Shown here one piece after another: positions 33,933 to 43,734 of a DNA stretch of 48,919 nt. Origin of the DNA: Opitutus sp. GAS368. Lineage in GTDB: Bacteria; Verrucomicrobiota; Verrucomicrobiia; Opitutales; Opitutaceae. The notes beneath the pieces were generated by a model. It was not told where the DNA came from and made no database searches. It saw only the letters and a list, made by a program, of their open reading frames with translations. Both the position numbers and the translations under genes were made by a program. Position 1 is the first letter of the stretch. Each line of letters opens with the position of its first letter. The DNA lies in assembly GCA_945871005.1 (NCBI GenBank), contig CAMBUJ010000004.1, forward strand, positions 1-48,919, written 5' to 3'.

Positions 33933-35411
33933 ATGAAAACCCTAATTTTAGCAGGCTCGCTCGTGCTTTCATCGTTGGTACCGGCAACCGCTGGCTATGC
34001 TGCGCAGGCTAAGCCAAACATCATCATCGTCATGCCCGATGACGCCGGCTATGGCGACTATGCCTGCCTCGGCAACCCGATCATTCGCACACCCGCTGTG
34101 GATGCATTTAAGCAGCAGGGTCTATTGCTTAAACAGTTTCACGTGAGTGCAAGCTGTGCGCCCACTCGTGCCAGTTTACTGAGTGGAAAACATGAGTTTA
34201 AGAATGGAGTTACCCACACCATTTTTGAGCGCGAGCGGATGAGTCTGGAAACGGTTACCCTCCCCCAAGTACTTAAAACTGCTGGTTACACCACGGGTAT
34301 TTTCGGGAAATGGCACCTCGGGGACGAAGAGGCCTATCGCCCAGAAAATCGCGGCTTCGACGAAGTTTACGGCCACGGGGGCGGCGGCATCGGCCAGACT
34401 TATCCCGGCTCCTGCGGAGATGCGCCGGGCAATAACAACATCGACCCCACTTTTTGGCACAACGGAAGCTTTGTGAAAACCAAGGGGTACTGCACCGATT
34501 TACTTTTCACCCAGGCCTTACAGTGGATTAGTCATAAACGCTCCGCAGATCAGCCCTTCTTCGCTTTCATCGCGCTTAATGCAGCGCATACACCGCTCGT
34601 CGTACCTAAAAACTACTATCAGCACTACCTCGGCAAACCGGGGGTGACGGAGGACGTCGCCAAGTTTTACGGGATGATCGAGAACATCGACACCAACTTC
34701 GGGGTGCTGCTCGCAAAACTCACGGAATGGCAAATAGCAGACAATACCGTGGTCATCTATCTGGGTTCAGATAACGGAGGTTTTGCTCCCGCGACTAAGG
34801 TCTTCAACGCAGGAATGCGAGGCAGCAAGATGACACCCTATCAAGGCGGTACACGGGTGCCGTGCTTCCTGCGTTGGCCCGCAGGCGGCGTTCCGGCAGG
34901 CATGGAGAGCGATGCCTTGACCACCACTTACGATTTATTCCCTACACTCGCAACGGTTGCGGGCGCAGCTTTCCCCGATCGGGTGAAACAACAAGTTGAG
35001 GGTCGTGATCTAGGGCCCCTGCTCAAAAATCCTAAGGCCGAGTGGCCCGAACGCACATTGATCCGTCATATCGGCCGTTGGGCCAAAGGTAAGGCCGCAA
35101 GCGCCAAATACAATGGCTGCGCGGTACAGAACTCCCGCTTCACCCTCGTCAACAACACGGAACTCTACGACCTAAGCCAGGACCCCGGCGAGAAGAACAA
35201 TGTTATCGGCGAATATCCCGAAGTTGCCGCCGACCTGCGCCGAAGTTACGACCACTGGTGGAACGAGATTCAGCCGGATCTCATCAATGAAAATGCTATA
35301 GGCCCAAAAATAAATCCGTTTAAGGAACTTTACTGGAAACAATTCGGTGGTGGTCCCACCGAGGCTGAATTAAAAGCAATGGACCCCTACTCCACCACGC
35401 TCCCCCACTAA
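33933..35411 (+). CDS. Exported type I sulfatase (C-A-P-T-R subtype)
   Basis: Signal peptide MKTLILAGSLVLSSLVPATA, first metal site IIVMPDDAGYGDYACLGNP (Asp pair at about 36-37), modification motif S-C-A-P-T-R (Cys near residue 75), then SGKHEFKNGVTHT and YLGSDNGGFAPATKVFNAGM. HIGRWAKGKA and DHWWNEIQPD are shared with the sulfatase at 22514-24019, its closest relative here, and the N-terminus matches the remnant at 2463-2631. 492 aa. It is transcribed from its own regulon promoter and lies 246 bp before the histidine kinase on the same strand. Confidence 0.92.
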   Translation: MKTLILAGSLVLSSLVPATAGYAAQAKPNIIIVMPDDAGYGDYACLGNPIIRTPAVDAFKQQGLLLKQFHVSASCAPTRASLLSGKHEFKNGVTHTIFERERMSLETVTLPQVLKTAGYTTGIFGKWHLGDEEAYRPENRGFDEVYGHGGGGIGQTYPGSCGDAPGNNNIDPTFWHNGSFVKTKGYCTDLLFTQALQWISHKRSADQPFFAFIALNAAHTPLVVPKNYYQHYLGKPGVTEDVAKFYGMIENIDTNFGVLLAKLTEWQIADNTVVIYLGSDNGGFAPATKVFNAGMRGSKMTPYQGGTRVPCFLRWPAGGVPAGMESDALTTTYDLFPTLATVAGAAFPDRVKQQVEGRDLGPLLKNPKAEWPERTLIRHIGRWAKGKAASAKYNGCAVQNSRFTLVNNTELYDLSQDPGEKNNVIGEYPEVAADLRRSYDHWWNEIQPDLINENAIGPKINPFKELYWKQFGGGPTEAELKAMDPYSTTLPH

Positions 35412-35657
35412 TAAACCACGCCCTATGACATCGATACAAGATGATTATTGAAGGCAAAACGGTCCTGTTAATCGGCAGATAATCAACGGCAAGAAGCGGG
35501 TGATGAGAACCGCGAACGCGCCTTGTACACTTGCCAAAAACGGCCCCATCAACCTCATCAAGCAGCCTACAACCTATTGCCAGTGAGCACAGCAAACACA
35601 ATATTCCGATGCCCTTGGTGGGTAAAAGTGAAGCGCCGCAACCGCCGATCACGCACG

Positions 35658-37667
35658 ATGTATAAAAAAATGACACCGTTCTGCATGTTTGCGGTAGCAT
35701 TTCTGCTTTTCGGAGTTCTCCACTGCCAAGCCACTCCTGAGGTGCCTGTTGCGGCAATCAGCGAACTGCCCACATCGGTGCTTGAACAAAAATTAACAAG
35801 TATCAACCAGGAGCTCAATCAACTCGCCACCTTCAGCTTCCGCAGTGGAGTCGGCGGGGTGGGCTACCGTTCGCGAGCCTATACGACTCCCGCCCACCAG
35901 GAATGGGTTCAAATTGAGCTCAACGATGAACAACACATAGACCAAATCGTGCTGGTTCCCTGCATTTGGAGGGATGCCAAGGCGGGGTTCCGCGCCGACG
36001 GTTTCCCGCGTGCGTTTAAAGTTTATATTGGATCGAAGCAAAATCCGCAGGGAACGCTGGTTGCGGAGTTTGGAGAAGCCGCCAAGTTACTACCGAGACT
36101 TGCCCCGCTCATCATTAACTGCCCCGGGACTGTCGCCACTTGGGTACGCGTTGAGACCACCGCGCTTTCACACCGTGCCTGGGACGGTCAATACATCTTT
36201 CAATTGTCCGAAATCCTCGTTTTTAGCGGCAAGGAAAACGTCGCCTTGCATCAAAGGGTCAACTCCTCGTCTGGCGAGGCAGGCAGTACCTCCGCATGGA
36301 ACATCCACAATTTAGTGGATGGATTCATGCCTTATTTGATGGATGCAGGTACCGGAGAAAAAAGTATAGCATTCCTCAGTAACTTTAGCACCCGTGAAGC
36401 CGATGAACCCAAGCAACTGACCATCGACCTCGGGGCAAATTATCCGTTGAGTCGGATTCATTATCACGCCACTGACGTGAGCGACACAGCGCCGCAATCA
36501 GAGTCGGATGATTTCGGTATTCCACGCCACATGGTCATAGAAGGAGCAAGCCAGCCCGACTTTTCGGATGCAGTTCAGTTAGCTGAATTTCACATAAAAT
36601 CTATTTATGATGCGGGACCTATCCTTATGGAACGCTTCCCTGACACCGTTTGCCGCTATGTGCGCATAAGGGTAATCGAACCGTTTATAAATACCCGGGG
36701 CACTAACCTCGGCGCACAGTTTGGAGCGGCAGAGATCGAACTCTTTTCCGGCGGACGAAATGTAGCGTTAGGGCGATTGTTCCAGGGTAATTTAAAAGTG
36801 ACAGGCCCTGACCGATCTTACTCCGCGTTGACAAATGGGCGCAATCTTTATGGCAAAATCCTGCCGCTCAAGGAGTGGATGTCAGAGCTGGGGCGGCGCC
36901 ATGATCTGGAAATCCAGCGGCCGCATATCCAAAACGAGTTGAGTGTTCGACGTGCCAGCCAGAAAACCATGCTGACTTGGTTAAGCTGGCTGACCGCAGG
37001 TCTCGCAGGCAGTATTGTGATTATCATTTTAGTCAATCGTACCATAATGATAACGCAAATCGCCACGATTCGAGAGCGGCTTGCGGCCGACTTGCATGAT
37101 GAACTGGGGGCCAACCTGCACACCATCGGCTTATTAAGCGACCTGGCTTTGGGTGCACGCGAATCGGAGGAGGAATCTGCCCGACTCTACGGGCGGATTC
37201 GGGCGGAAACCGAGCGCTCTGGAATCGCTGTAAGGCATTGCAGTAATATGCTGAGCGCAAATGGCCTTTATACTGATCTCTTGGCCGACATGCAACGAGC
37301 ATCCATCCGGATTATGGCGCGACTCGAACACGAGATCACTATCGAAGGCGATGAACATCTTAAGGCACTAAAACCCCGTACTCGCGCCGACTTGTTTTTA
37401 TTTTACAAGGAATGTCTAGTCAACATTAGCCGCCACTCCGGAGCCACCAAATACACGACATGGCTCCAAGCCACGGCAAATAATATACAACTAAAAATAT
37501 GCGATAATGGTCGGGGCATCGACCCTGAAGGAAGCGGTAGCCCACCCGCATCACTTCAGCGTCGAGCGGGACTACTCGGTGCGACCGTAAGCATCGAAAC
37601 ACCTCAAGGTGGTGGAACCTGCATCGTACTCAAACTGAGGACCCGGCGATGGGGATTTCGTAAATAA
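35658..37667 (+). CDS. Membrane histidine kinase with two discoidin-like sensor modules (NarL-type kinase core)
   Basis: I start it at the ATG at 35658, which opens a signal or anchor segment (MTPFCMFAVAFLLFGVLHC); the longer frame from 35523 adds 45 polar residues. Residues ~45-185 and ~190-395 each look like a galactose-binding/F5-8 type C domain (QEWVQIELNDEQHIDQIVLV and KQLTIDLGANYPLSRIHYHA), both before a transmembrane helix at ~438-460, so they should face outward. The cytoplasmic part has RERLAADLHDELGANLHTIG with the phosphoacceptor His near 480 (HisKA_3 type), KECLVNISRHSGA and CDNGRGID of the ATPase domain. Such modules elsewhere bind glycans, so a sugar-sensing role is inferred. 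The response regulator follows after 9 nt. Confidence 0.85.
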   Translation: MYKKMTPFCMFAVAFLLFGVLHCQATPEVPVAAISELPTSVLEQKLTSINQELNQLATFSFRSGVGGVGYRSRAYTTPAHQEWVQIELNDEQHIDQIVLVPCIWRDAKAGFRADGFPRAFKVYIGSKQNPQGTLVAEFGEAAKLLPRLAPLIINCPGTVATWVRVETTALSHRAWDGQYIFQLSEILVFSGKENVALHQRVNSSSGEAGSTSAWNIHNLVDGFMPYLMDAGTGEKSIAFLSNFSTREADEPKQLTIDLGANYPLSRIHYHATDVSDTAPQSESDDFGIPRHMVIEGASQPDFSDAVQLAEFHIKSIYDAGPILMERFPDTVCRYVRIRVIEPFINTRGTNLGAQFGAAEIELFSGGRNVALGRLFQGNLKVTGPDRSYSALTNGRNLYGKILPLKEWMSELGRRHDLEIQRPHIQNELSVRRASQKTMLTWLSWLTAGLAGSIVIIILVNRTIMITQIATIRERLAADLHDELGANLHTIGLLSDLALGARESEEESARLYGRIRAETERSGIAVRHCSNMLSANGLYTDLLADMQRASIRIMARLEHEITIEGDEHLKALKPRTRADLFLFYKECLVNISRHSGATKYTTWLQATANNIQLKICDNGRGIDPEGSGSPPASLQRRAGLLGATVSIETPQGGGTCIVLKLRTRRWGFRK

Positions 37668-37676
37668 ATTTAAAAA

Positions 37677-38348
37677 ATGAATCAAATAATACGAATCATG
37701 ATGGTTGAGGACCACCCCGAATATCGCGAAATTGTGGCCTTATCTCTGGGTAAAGAAAAAGACATGGAAGTGGTTAGCCAGTTCGGCACCGCAGAACGGG
37801 CGCTGCGAAGCGCCAGCGATCCCGACTGTGGAGGCAGGCCGGATATTATCCTTCTCGATCTGCATCTGCCTGGCATGAGCGGACTAGAATCAATTTCTAA
37901 CTTTCGCACTGGGTTTCCCAGCGCAAAGATTATCGTACTCACCCAGTCGGATCGGGAAGAAGACGTGCTCAAGGCCATCCGGCTTGGCGCTGCCGGTTAC
38001 TTACTCAAATCCTCCACCGTAAAGCAGCTTACCGAGGGTATTCACACCGTCAGGGAAGGCGGTGCCTTACTGGATTCAAAATTGGCGAGGTTCGTGCTCG
38101 AAACGCTCAAAACAAACCTACCCGTCGGCGAAATCGCGCAAGCGCTATCCAAACGCGAGATGGAGATTCTCGCGCTTCTAGCAGAAGGACGAGTGAAAAA
38201 AGAAATTGCCGCCCAACTGAATATCAGCCCGACCACGGTGATCAGTCACGTCGAGCATATTTATGGAAAGCTTAATGCACCGAATGCCCCTGCTGCAATC
38301 GCCAAGGCCTTCCATTTCGGCATCCTCCCGATCAAGAAACCGGTTTGA
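37677..38348 (+). CDS. NarL/FixJ-family response regulator
   Basis: An N-terminal receiver domain (MMVEDHPEYRE, phosphoacceptor Asp in ILLDLHLPGMSG at about residue 61, Lys in GYLLKSS near 109) is joined to a C-terminal LuxR-type helix-turn-helix (LSKREMEILALLAEGRVKKE, then ISPTTVISHVEHIYGKL). 223 aa, the usual size. It pairs with the kinase 9 nt upstream. Its TGA overlaps the TTG start proposed for the next gene, so kinase, regulator and pseudopilin cassette are probably one operon. NarL-type dimers bind 7-2-7 inverted heptamers, which makes this protein a candidate for the regulon site found at promoters A-G. Confidence 0.93.
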   Translation: MNQIIRIMMVEDHPEYREIVALSLGKEKDMEVVSQFGTAERALRSASDPDCGGRPDIILLDLHLPGMSGLESISNFRTGFPSAKIIVLTQSDREEDVLKAIRLGAAGYLLKSSTVKQLTEGIHTVREGGALLDSKLARFVLETLKTNLPVGEIAQALSKREMEILALLAEGRVKKEIAAQLNISPTTVISHVEHIYGKLNAPNAPAAIAKAFHFGILPIKKPV

Positions 38349-41300
38349 GCCGACTGGAAAAAAAAAGCCGACGAAATCCTAGCTCCCTGTTAATTATAAC
38401 CGTGCATCTCCTTCCGCCACCTCCCCGACGCTGCACTGCCCGCCTACGCCAACCGGGCTTTGTGCTGATCGCTGTACTGCTCATGGTCACCCTTTTGGTG
38501 GGCATGGTCTTAATTATGTCTACCATGGTGAACACCGGTCTCCGTTCGGCTGGCACCCAGATGACCGCAGACTCCTCCCGGCAATCCGCCCTTTACGCCC
38601 TCGATCTCGCGCTCGGGGAACTCCAGGTTGCCGCTGGACCCGACCAGCGTGTGACCGCCACCGCAGATATCCTCTCGGAGGGCACAACGACTACCCCCGC
38701 CACCGGCCACGCCAAGTGGGCCGGAGTGTGGGATACCGCCGGCTATGATCCCTTAGCCCCCACGACGAAAAAATTCGTGGCGTGGCTGGTTTCGGGCAAA
38801 AACGTCGCCGGTCAATTTGCTCTGCCGAGCGGCACCACCAACTCGACCCTCAGTGCAGCCAAGGCAGCTGCAAGCGATGAGGTTACGCTCTTTAATGGAA
38901 AAAACGCGGACGGCACCCCCAACGCCACAAGCACGGTCAAGGTGCCCAAAGTACTCATCGACAGAGACGCCATCACGGGGGCTGAACGCCATTTTGCCTT
39001 TTGGGTAGAAGACGAAGGCGTCAAAGCCGACCTGCGCTGGAATGAAGGTGGATTCACCACTGCCGCAGCCAAACAACAGTCACGGCTCGCCAGTTCCCCT
39101 GGCCCCGATTTCGGGCAATTTGGGGCGCCCTTTACCCCCACTTACCCCCTCGATACCACCACCAATGGCTGGCTCGCCACGGCAGCCAAAGCCGGTGACG
39201 CAGCGGACTTGAATCCCCTCCTCTCGGCCACCTCTACTTGGCTGCAGGCCAACCGCCACGACATGACCATAGGCTCCCAAGGCGTGTTGGCCGATGTCAA
39301 ACGAGGGGGCCTACGGCGCGATCTTTCCCTCGCCTTTGAAATGGATGGCACCGCCGACACGACCCCTGCCATGACCCGTTTTAATAACCAAACCAAAGAG
39401 TTTACCGGCACAGGGGATTTAACAACCGATCCACTTTCAGCAGCAGATCCGACTTACAAGGTGGACAATATCATCCAGCGCCACCTCTATTCTTACGTAC
39501 CCAGAGCTGGGCACCGGGTTCGAGGACCTACCTGGCACGTGTTGCGCGATTATTATAATCTCTATAAAAGGACCCAAACATCGGGGAGTGGCTATACCAT
39601 GACCGCCCGGTCGATTAACGACGTCACCCCTGCGCCCCTCGGTGCGGGATGTGCTGATTTACACGGGATTAACACAGGCATGGTGGAAACCCAAGAAACA
39701 TTAAAAGCTGCACCTAGTAATCCACTTACATTAGGTGCATATCGCTATATGCCGTTGCGGGGAAATTATAGTCCGGTACTGCTCAGTACGCGTTTTATTT
39801 TAAGTGCGGTGGCGGTAGATAAAGGCGTCGCACCCAACACAGCCAACCAGGCCACCCTTGCACTAGGGTTGGAGCCGATTTTTTATTTATGGAATCCTTA
39901 TAATGTTACATTAAAGATGGACAATGTTTCGGTGCGACTGAGCGACGGCAACTCCGCACCCTTTATGTTGACCATTACCGTGGTTGACGGTGGTACGTCC
40001 ACAGAACACCCAGTCATTCCCAACATGGCCTGGCTTTTTTCGTCCAATGGTGGAAATGGTCGGACGGTTTATTCCCTTACCGACAATGGCAGTAGCTTAA
40101 CTATTGCCCCAGGTGAAGTCGTCGTTTTCTCCCCAACCGCAACAGTATCCGCAACCAGCTTCCAAAGCCCAACGGGGAACATCATACCAGCCAGTCCAGG
40201 TTACAACATCAGCTCCAATGGCGGGATTGTATTTAGAAAAATAAAAATTACCGGGGGGAGCAATTTCGGTACCGCAACCACAAACGCCCTACCCATTACG
40301 GTGAGTAACGCAACGACGATAAAAATCCAAGTCGATCTTAGCACTACAGCCGCAGTCTTGCCCTACACTTACCTGAATTTTACTCCAGCCAATATCACCT
40401 CTCCGACGACAACGAACGCTTACCCGATTCAGCAAACCTATCTCAATTTAATGGCAGCGAAAGATGGCGAAGCCCCTAGTCCCGGAACGATCAGTGGCAT
40501 CCTTGCCACCGATATTGATAATAGAAAAGAATACCTGGCCCAGATGACCTACAACCTCAAGCCGACGAGCGCAGTTGTCTACACTAAGTCTACCGGAGGA
40601 ACGGCGACCTCGCCACCGGTTGAACTTTTTGCGCGCACCAACCCCCTGGCTGTCTCCGCGCGTAACACGCCCTGGCGTTTCAGTCCATTCGATCACTTTT
40701 TATCCATGAGTACCGGAACGAGCATTAACACCCTGCTCAACGCAGGAGGGCAATCCGTTACGGCACTCAATGCAGGTCGCAATGGGTTTTATGGCAAAGA
40801 TTACGATACCAGCGGGAAATCATTTATCCCGATGGTCTCGATACCAACAGGGCCGATACTATCCCTCGCTGCGTTTCGCCATGCAGCGCTCAGCCTCAAT
40901 GCGACCGACCCACTCCACCAAGTTGGCAATTCGCTCTCCAACCCCTACATTCCAGGTACCGACCTCGCCGGGTTGGTCGACGACGGCCAATTTAAAACAC
41001 GTAAAGATGATCTTACAGACTCGATAGCTTGGACCTATGACAGTTCGTGGCTCATCAACGATGCGCTCTGGGATCGCTATTTCCTGTCTGGCATCGCGCC
41101 GCCCTTTAGTACTGATGCTTCAGGATATAGTGCCACCGCTACAACCGCGTCTACTCTGACGCAGTTTTTCTCTGCCACACCGGCTGCAGCCAACGCCAAC
41201 CCGGCCCTGCGACCGATAAACTCCACCAGTAAGACCATCAGTTCGATTATCAGCGATCTAAGCGGTAACAACGGATACAAACACATGGCGGCTTATAGTA

Positions 41301-42091
41301 TGATCAACGGCGCCTTTAATATTAACTCAACCTCCATCCCCGCTTGGACCGCTCTGCTCTCGGCCAATCGTGATCTTAAAGTTGCCTATACCGAACCGAG
41401 CACGAGCGCAACCGCCACCGACTCCACCACCGGCACCCCCTTCCCTAAGACAGCTCAACCGAGCGGCCCATCAACGGACGCATGGACTGGCTTCCGTCGG
41501 CTGACAACACCGGAGATCACGGGCCTGGCGACCGCGATCGTAGCCCAAATCAAACTACGCGGCCCCTTTCAAAGTATATCCGACTTCATCAATCGTCGAC
41601 TGTCGACTGATGCGTATGGATATTGGGGCGCGGTCCAAGCCGCTATTCAAGCGACGGGGATAAACTCAGGAATCTCAGGTATCGACGATCAAGGGACAAC
41701 CCCCAGCTACACCTTGACCGGAGAATCTGTGACGTGTTTTTTAAATGAATCGCCCGGGACCGGGTCCACGGCCACAGGAATAAATGGCTCCATAATGCAG
41801 GCCGACATTATCGAGCCGATTTCATCCCGGCTCAGTGCCCGCTCCGATACCTTTAAGATTCGCGCCTATGGCGAAACCCGCGGCCGTGATGGCAAACGCA
41901 CCTCCAAAGCGTGTATAGAAGCGGTGGTGCAGCGCGTACCTGAGTATTTTGACCCGACCAACAACCCCTGGGATGACGACACCGTGCAAAGTTCCGCCGC
42001 GTTGACCGCTGATAACAAAAAATTCGGCCGACGTTTTAAGATTATTCAACAACGCTGGCTCAACCCAGATGAATTCGCCCCCAACTCCTAA
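38345..42091 (+). CDS. Verru_Chthon cassette protein A-like, large pseudopilin-type protein
   Basis: A 1248-aa envelope protein with a prepilin-like N-terminus: a basic stretch (PPPPRRCTARLRQPG), then G-F followed by the hydrophobic segment VLIAVLLMVTLLVGMVLIMS (about 40-59), where residue +5 is Ala rather than Glu. The long remainder is Thr/Ser/Ala-rich and ends in the conserved-looking TFKIRAYGETRGRDGK and FKIIQQRWLNPDEF. This layout and the three short prepilin-like genes after it match the four-gene cassette known from Verrucomicrobiota (protein A). The start is uncertain: TTG at 38345 overlaps the regulator stop, GTG at 38402 is an alternative. Function in the family is unknown; a type II secretion or pilus-like assembly is inferred. 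Confidence 0.8.
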   Translation: MSRLEKKSRRNPSSLLIITVHLLPPPPRRCTARLRQPGFVLIAVLLMVTLLVGMVLIMSTMVNTGLRSAGTQMTADSSRQSALYALDLALGELQVAAGPDQRVTATADILSEGTTTTPATGHAKWAGVWDTAGYDPLAPTTKKFVAWLVSGKNVAGQFALPSGTTNSTLSAAKAAASDEVTLFNGKNADGTPNATSTVKVPKVLIDRDAITGAERHFAFWVEDEGVKADLRWNEGGFTTAAAKQQSRLASSPGPDFGQFGAPFTPTYPLDTTTNGWLATAAKAGDAADLNPLLSATSTWLQANRHDMTIGSQGVLADVKRGGLRRDLSLAFEMDGTADTTPAMTRFNNQTKEFTGTGDLTTDPLSAADPTYKVDNIIQRHLYSYVPRAGHRVRGPTWHVLRDYYNLYKRTQTSGSGYTMTARSINDVTPAPLGAGCADLHGINTGMVETQETLKAAPSNPLTLGAYRYMPLRGNYSPVLLSTRFILSAVAVDKGVAPNTANQATLALGLEPIFYLWNPYNVTLKMDNVSVRLSDGNSAPFMLTITVVDGGTSTEHPVIPNMAWLFSSNGGNGRTVYSLTDNGSSLTIAPGEVVVFSPTATVSATSFQSPTGNIIPASPGYNISSNGGIVFRKIKITGGSNFGTATTNALPITVSNATTIKIQVDLSTTAAVLPYTYLNFTPANITSPTTTNAYPIQQTYLNLMAAKDGEAPSPGTISGILATDIDNRKEYLAQMTYNLKPTSAVVYTKSTGGTATSPPVELFARTNPLAVSARNTPWRFSPFDHFLSMSTGTSINTLLNAGGQSVTALNAGRNGFYGKDYDTSGKSFIPMVSIPTGPILSLAAFRHAALSLNATDPLHQVGNSLSNPYIPGTDLAGLVDDGQFKTRKDDLTDSIAWTYDSSWLINDALWDRYFLSGIAPPFSTDASGYSATATTASTLTQFFSATPAAANANPALRPINSTSKTISSIISDLSGNNGYKHMAAYSMINGAFNINSTSIPAWTALLSANRDLKVAYTEPSTSATATDSTTGTPFPKTAQPSGPSTDAWTGFRRLTTPEITGLATAIVAQIKLRGPFQSISDFINRRLSTDAYGYWGAVQAAIQATGINSGISGIDDQGTTPSYTLTGESVTCFLNESPGTGSTATGINGSIMQADIIEPISSRLSARSDTFKIRAYGETRGRDGKRTSKACIEAVVQRVPEYFDPTNNPWDDDTVQSSAALTADNKKFGRRFKIIQQRWLNPDEFAPNS

Positions 42092-42096
42092 CTGAA

Positions 42097-42843
42097 ATGC
42101 GCTCTCTATATAAACCGTTTTTATTAGTTGTGCTCGGCCTGGTGAGCTGGGGTATGCCCCTCGGATTACCTGCACAGGACACGACCCGAGCCAAGCCGAA
42201 TACTACCCTGATTGAATTTACCTGTGTGGCCTGGGAGATGCCTCGATATGAGGCCCTACTTTATCGTCATGGGAAAACCTATCTGCCCTTGGTTCTGCGC
42301 AACGGCCGTCGCACGCTTCCACTCAAGATCGAGTCAACACCGTCATTTGAAATATATATCCCCGGCATCGGTAAAGAGGGTAAACCCCAGTACAAAAAAA
42401 TCGGCGCAGCAGCGCTCCCTGCCGGAGCCAGTAAGGTCATGTTGATGATCGATCAACGTCCAACCCTTGCACCAGATGAGTTGCCCCTCTCGATCGTGGC
42501 GGTGGAAGACTCATTTGAAAATTTCCCGCTGGGGAGCTATCGCTTCATCAACGCCACGGAAGTGACCCTGAATGTAGGCTTCTCCACCACAACCCGGTTA
42601 ATCCAGCCAGGAAAAACAGAAGTGATTAAACACTCATCCCCTAAAGAAGCGGAGTACGTTCCGGTGGCAATAGCCTTGGCCAGCAACGACCAATTGGTGT
42701 TCCAAACCAGCCTTTACTGGGAAGCGCGTGGCCGGGAAGTGATGGTCATGCTTCCGCCAAATGAGGGAATGGGTAGCAACAAACTCCGCCTGCGCTTCGT
42801 ATCGGATTACGTGCCCCCGCCTAGCCTAGAAAAAAAGCCTTAA
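42097..42843 (+). CDS. Exported protein of unknown function within the pseudopilin cassette
   Basis: 248 aa with a signal peptide (PFLLVVLGLVSWGMPLGLPA) and a mature beta-rich part; no membrane helix or known motif was recognised. It begins 5 nt after cassette protein A and ends 12 nt before the next prepilin-like gene, so it is a true operon member. Segments such as PLSIVAVEDSFENFPLGSYR and FINATEVTLNVGF suggest a folded domain of the kind found in periplasmic accessory proteins. A role in assembling or exporting the pseudopilin-like products is only an inference from position. Confidence 0.7.
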   Translation: MRSLYKPFLLVVLGLVSWGMPLGLPAQDTTRAKPNTTLIEFTCVAWEMPRYEALLYRHGKTYLPLVLRNGRRTLPLKIESTPSFEIYIPGIGKEGKPQYKKIGAAALPAGASKVMLMIDQRPTLAPDELPLSIVAVEDSFENFPLGSYRFINATEVTLNVGFSTTTRLIQPGKTEVIKHSSPKEAEYVPVAIALASNDQLVFQTSLYWEARGREVMVMLPPNEGMGSNKLRLRFVSDYVPPPSLEKKP

Positions 42844-42855
42844 TCATCCCAATCA

Positions 42856-43500
42856 ATGACTTTTTTTGCAGCAAAGTCGCCTGTGCGCCGTGGCCGTTTT
42901 TTGAGTGGTACCGGATTTACGCTTATCGAGTTGCTGGTGGTGATGGCAATCATCGGAAGCCTAGCGATGCTGATGAGATTTAACACACCCAAGAACGGCC
43001 CCTCGGAAGCAGCAGGACAATTGCAGGCCTATGTAAGCCACGCCCGCACCCTCGCCCGTGCGACGAATTCGGTCGTCCGTATTGTATTACCCTGCGATCC
43101 AGCGGCGGGTGAAAACAACCTCCGGTCGATGCTTTTGGTTTCGTACGCAGACACTGCTCCGAAAGGATGGGTTATCACTACGCCCGTGCAGTCCCTGGCT
43201 CCCGGATCGCTTTTATCGACCACCTACAGCACCACGACGTCCAAGATGAAACTTAATTTAACTTCGGGGATGACACCGCAAGATGGAACGAGCGGAGTCG
43301 ATTGCATCTATATTGAAGTCAATAATGTTGGTGAAATCACCGCGCAAAGCGGCCAGCAATTTGTCATGGTCGAAGGTCGGCTCGATCCAACGACCTACGC
43401 GGCCATTGTACAAAATAGCGATAATCGGGCCGGATTTATCGTTCGTAACGCGGGAGGGCAAGTTGCCTTTCGCAGTCCCAGTGAAATCATCGCACCCTAG
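42856..43500 (+). CDS. Verru_Chthon cassette protein D-like prepilin
   Basis: Prepilin-type N-terminus: RRGRFLSGTG, cleavage expected before Phe21, then FTLIELLVVMAIIGSLAML with Glu at +5. The rest (SEAAGQLQAYVSHARTLARA) is like GspH/FimT-type minor pseudopilins. 214 aa, stop at 43500. It would be processed by a prepilin peptidase, which is not encoded in the window. Confidence 0.8.
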   Translation: MTFFAAKSPVRRGRFLSGTGFTLIELLVVMAIIGSLAMLMRFNTPKNGPSEAAGQLQAYVSHARTLARATNSVVRIVLPCDPAAGENNLRSMLLVSYADTAPKGWVITTPVQSLAPGSLLSTTYSTTTSKMKLNLTSGMTPQDGTSGVDCIYIEVNNVGEITAQSGQQFVMVEGRLDPTTYAAIVQNSDNRAGFIVRNAGGQVAFRSPSEIIAP

Positions 43501-43615
43501 TAGGCAACAACATCAAACTTGTCGGATAACCGCGTGGTCGATTGCCGAAGGTTACCACTCTTGTATCAGTGCACTGAAGGGGTTAACTTGGATCGGGTTG
43601 TTCGATCGGAAACGG

Positions 43616-43655
43616 AGTTTTTAACCACTTATGGGCACTGATTAACACTGATAAA
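43616..43655. repeat. 10-bp-phased repeat, single arm (CACTGAT type)
   Basis: GTTTTTAACCACTTATGGGC then CACTGATTAA and CACTGATAAA, three 10-base units. Same family as the arms at 30416-30657, but no inverted partner is seen nearby. It lies in the 234-bp gap inside the pseudopilin cassette, so it splits the operon or marks an internal insertion. Confidence 0.55.
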
Positions 43656-43734
43656 CCAATCCAAGAAGTCTGAACCCAAATGCACCGACACTTTAAATGT
43701 TACTACCTACTAGTAGGCCTAAACGACCCCACGC

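Noticed and set aside
33742-33987. 81-codon minus-strand frame upstream of the sulfatase at 33933
   Set aside because: It overlaps the regulon promoter and the sulfatase start and shows no protein-like pattern.
35412-35657. Regulon operator upstream of the histidine kinase (autoregulation)
   Set aside because: No matching inverted heptamers were found in the 246-bp gap.
38545-39411. Several minus-strand frames opposite cassette protein A
   Set aside because: They overlap a frame with prepilin-like start and consistent composition and have no recognisable motifs.
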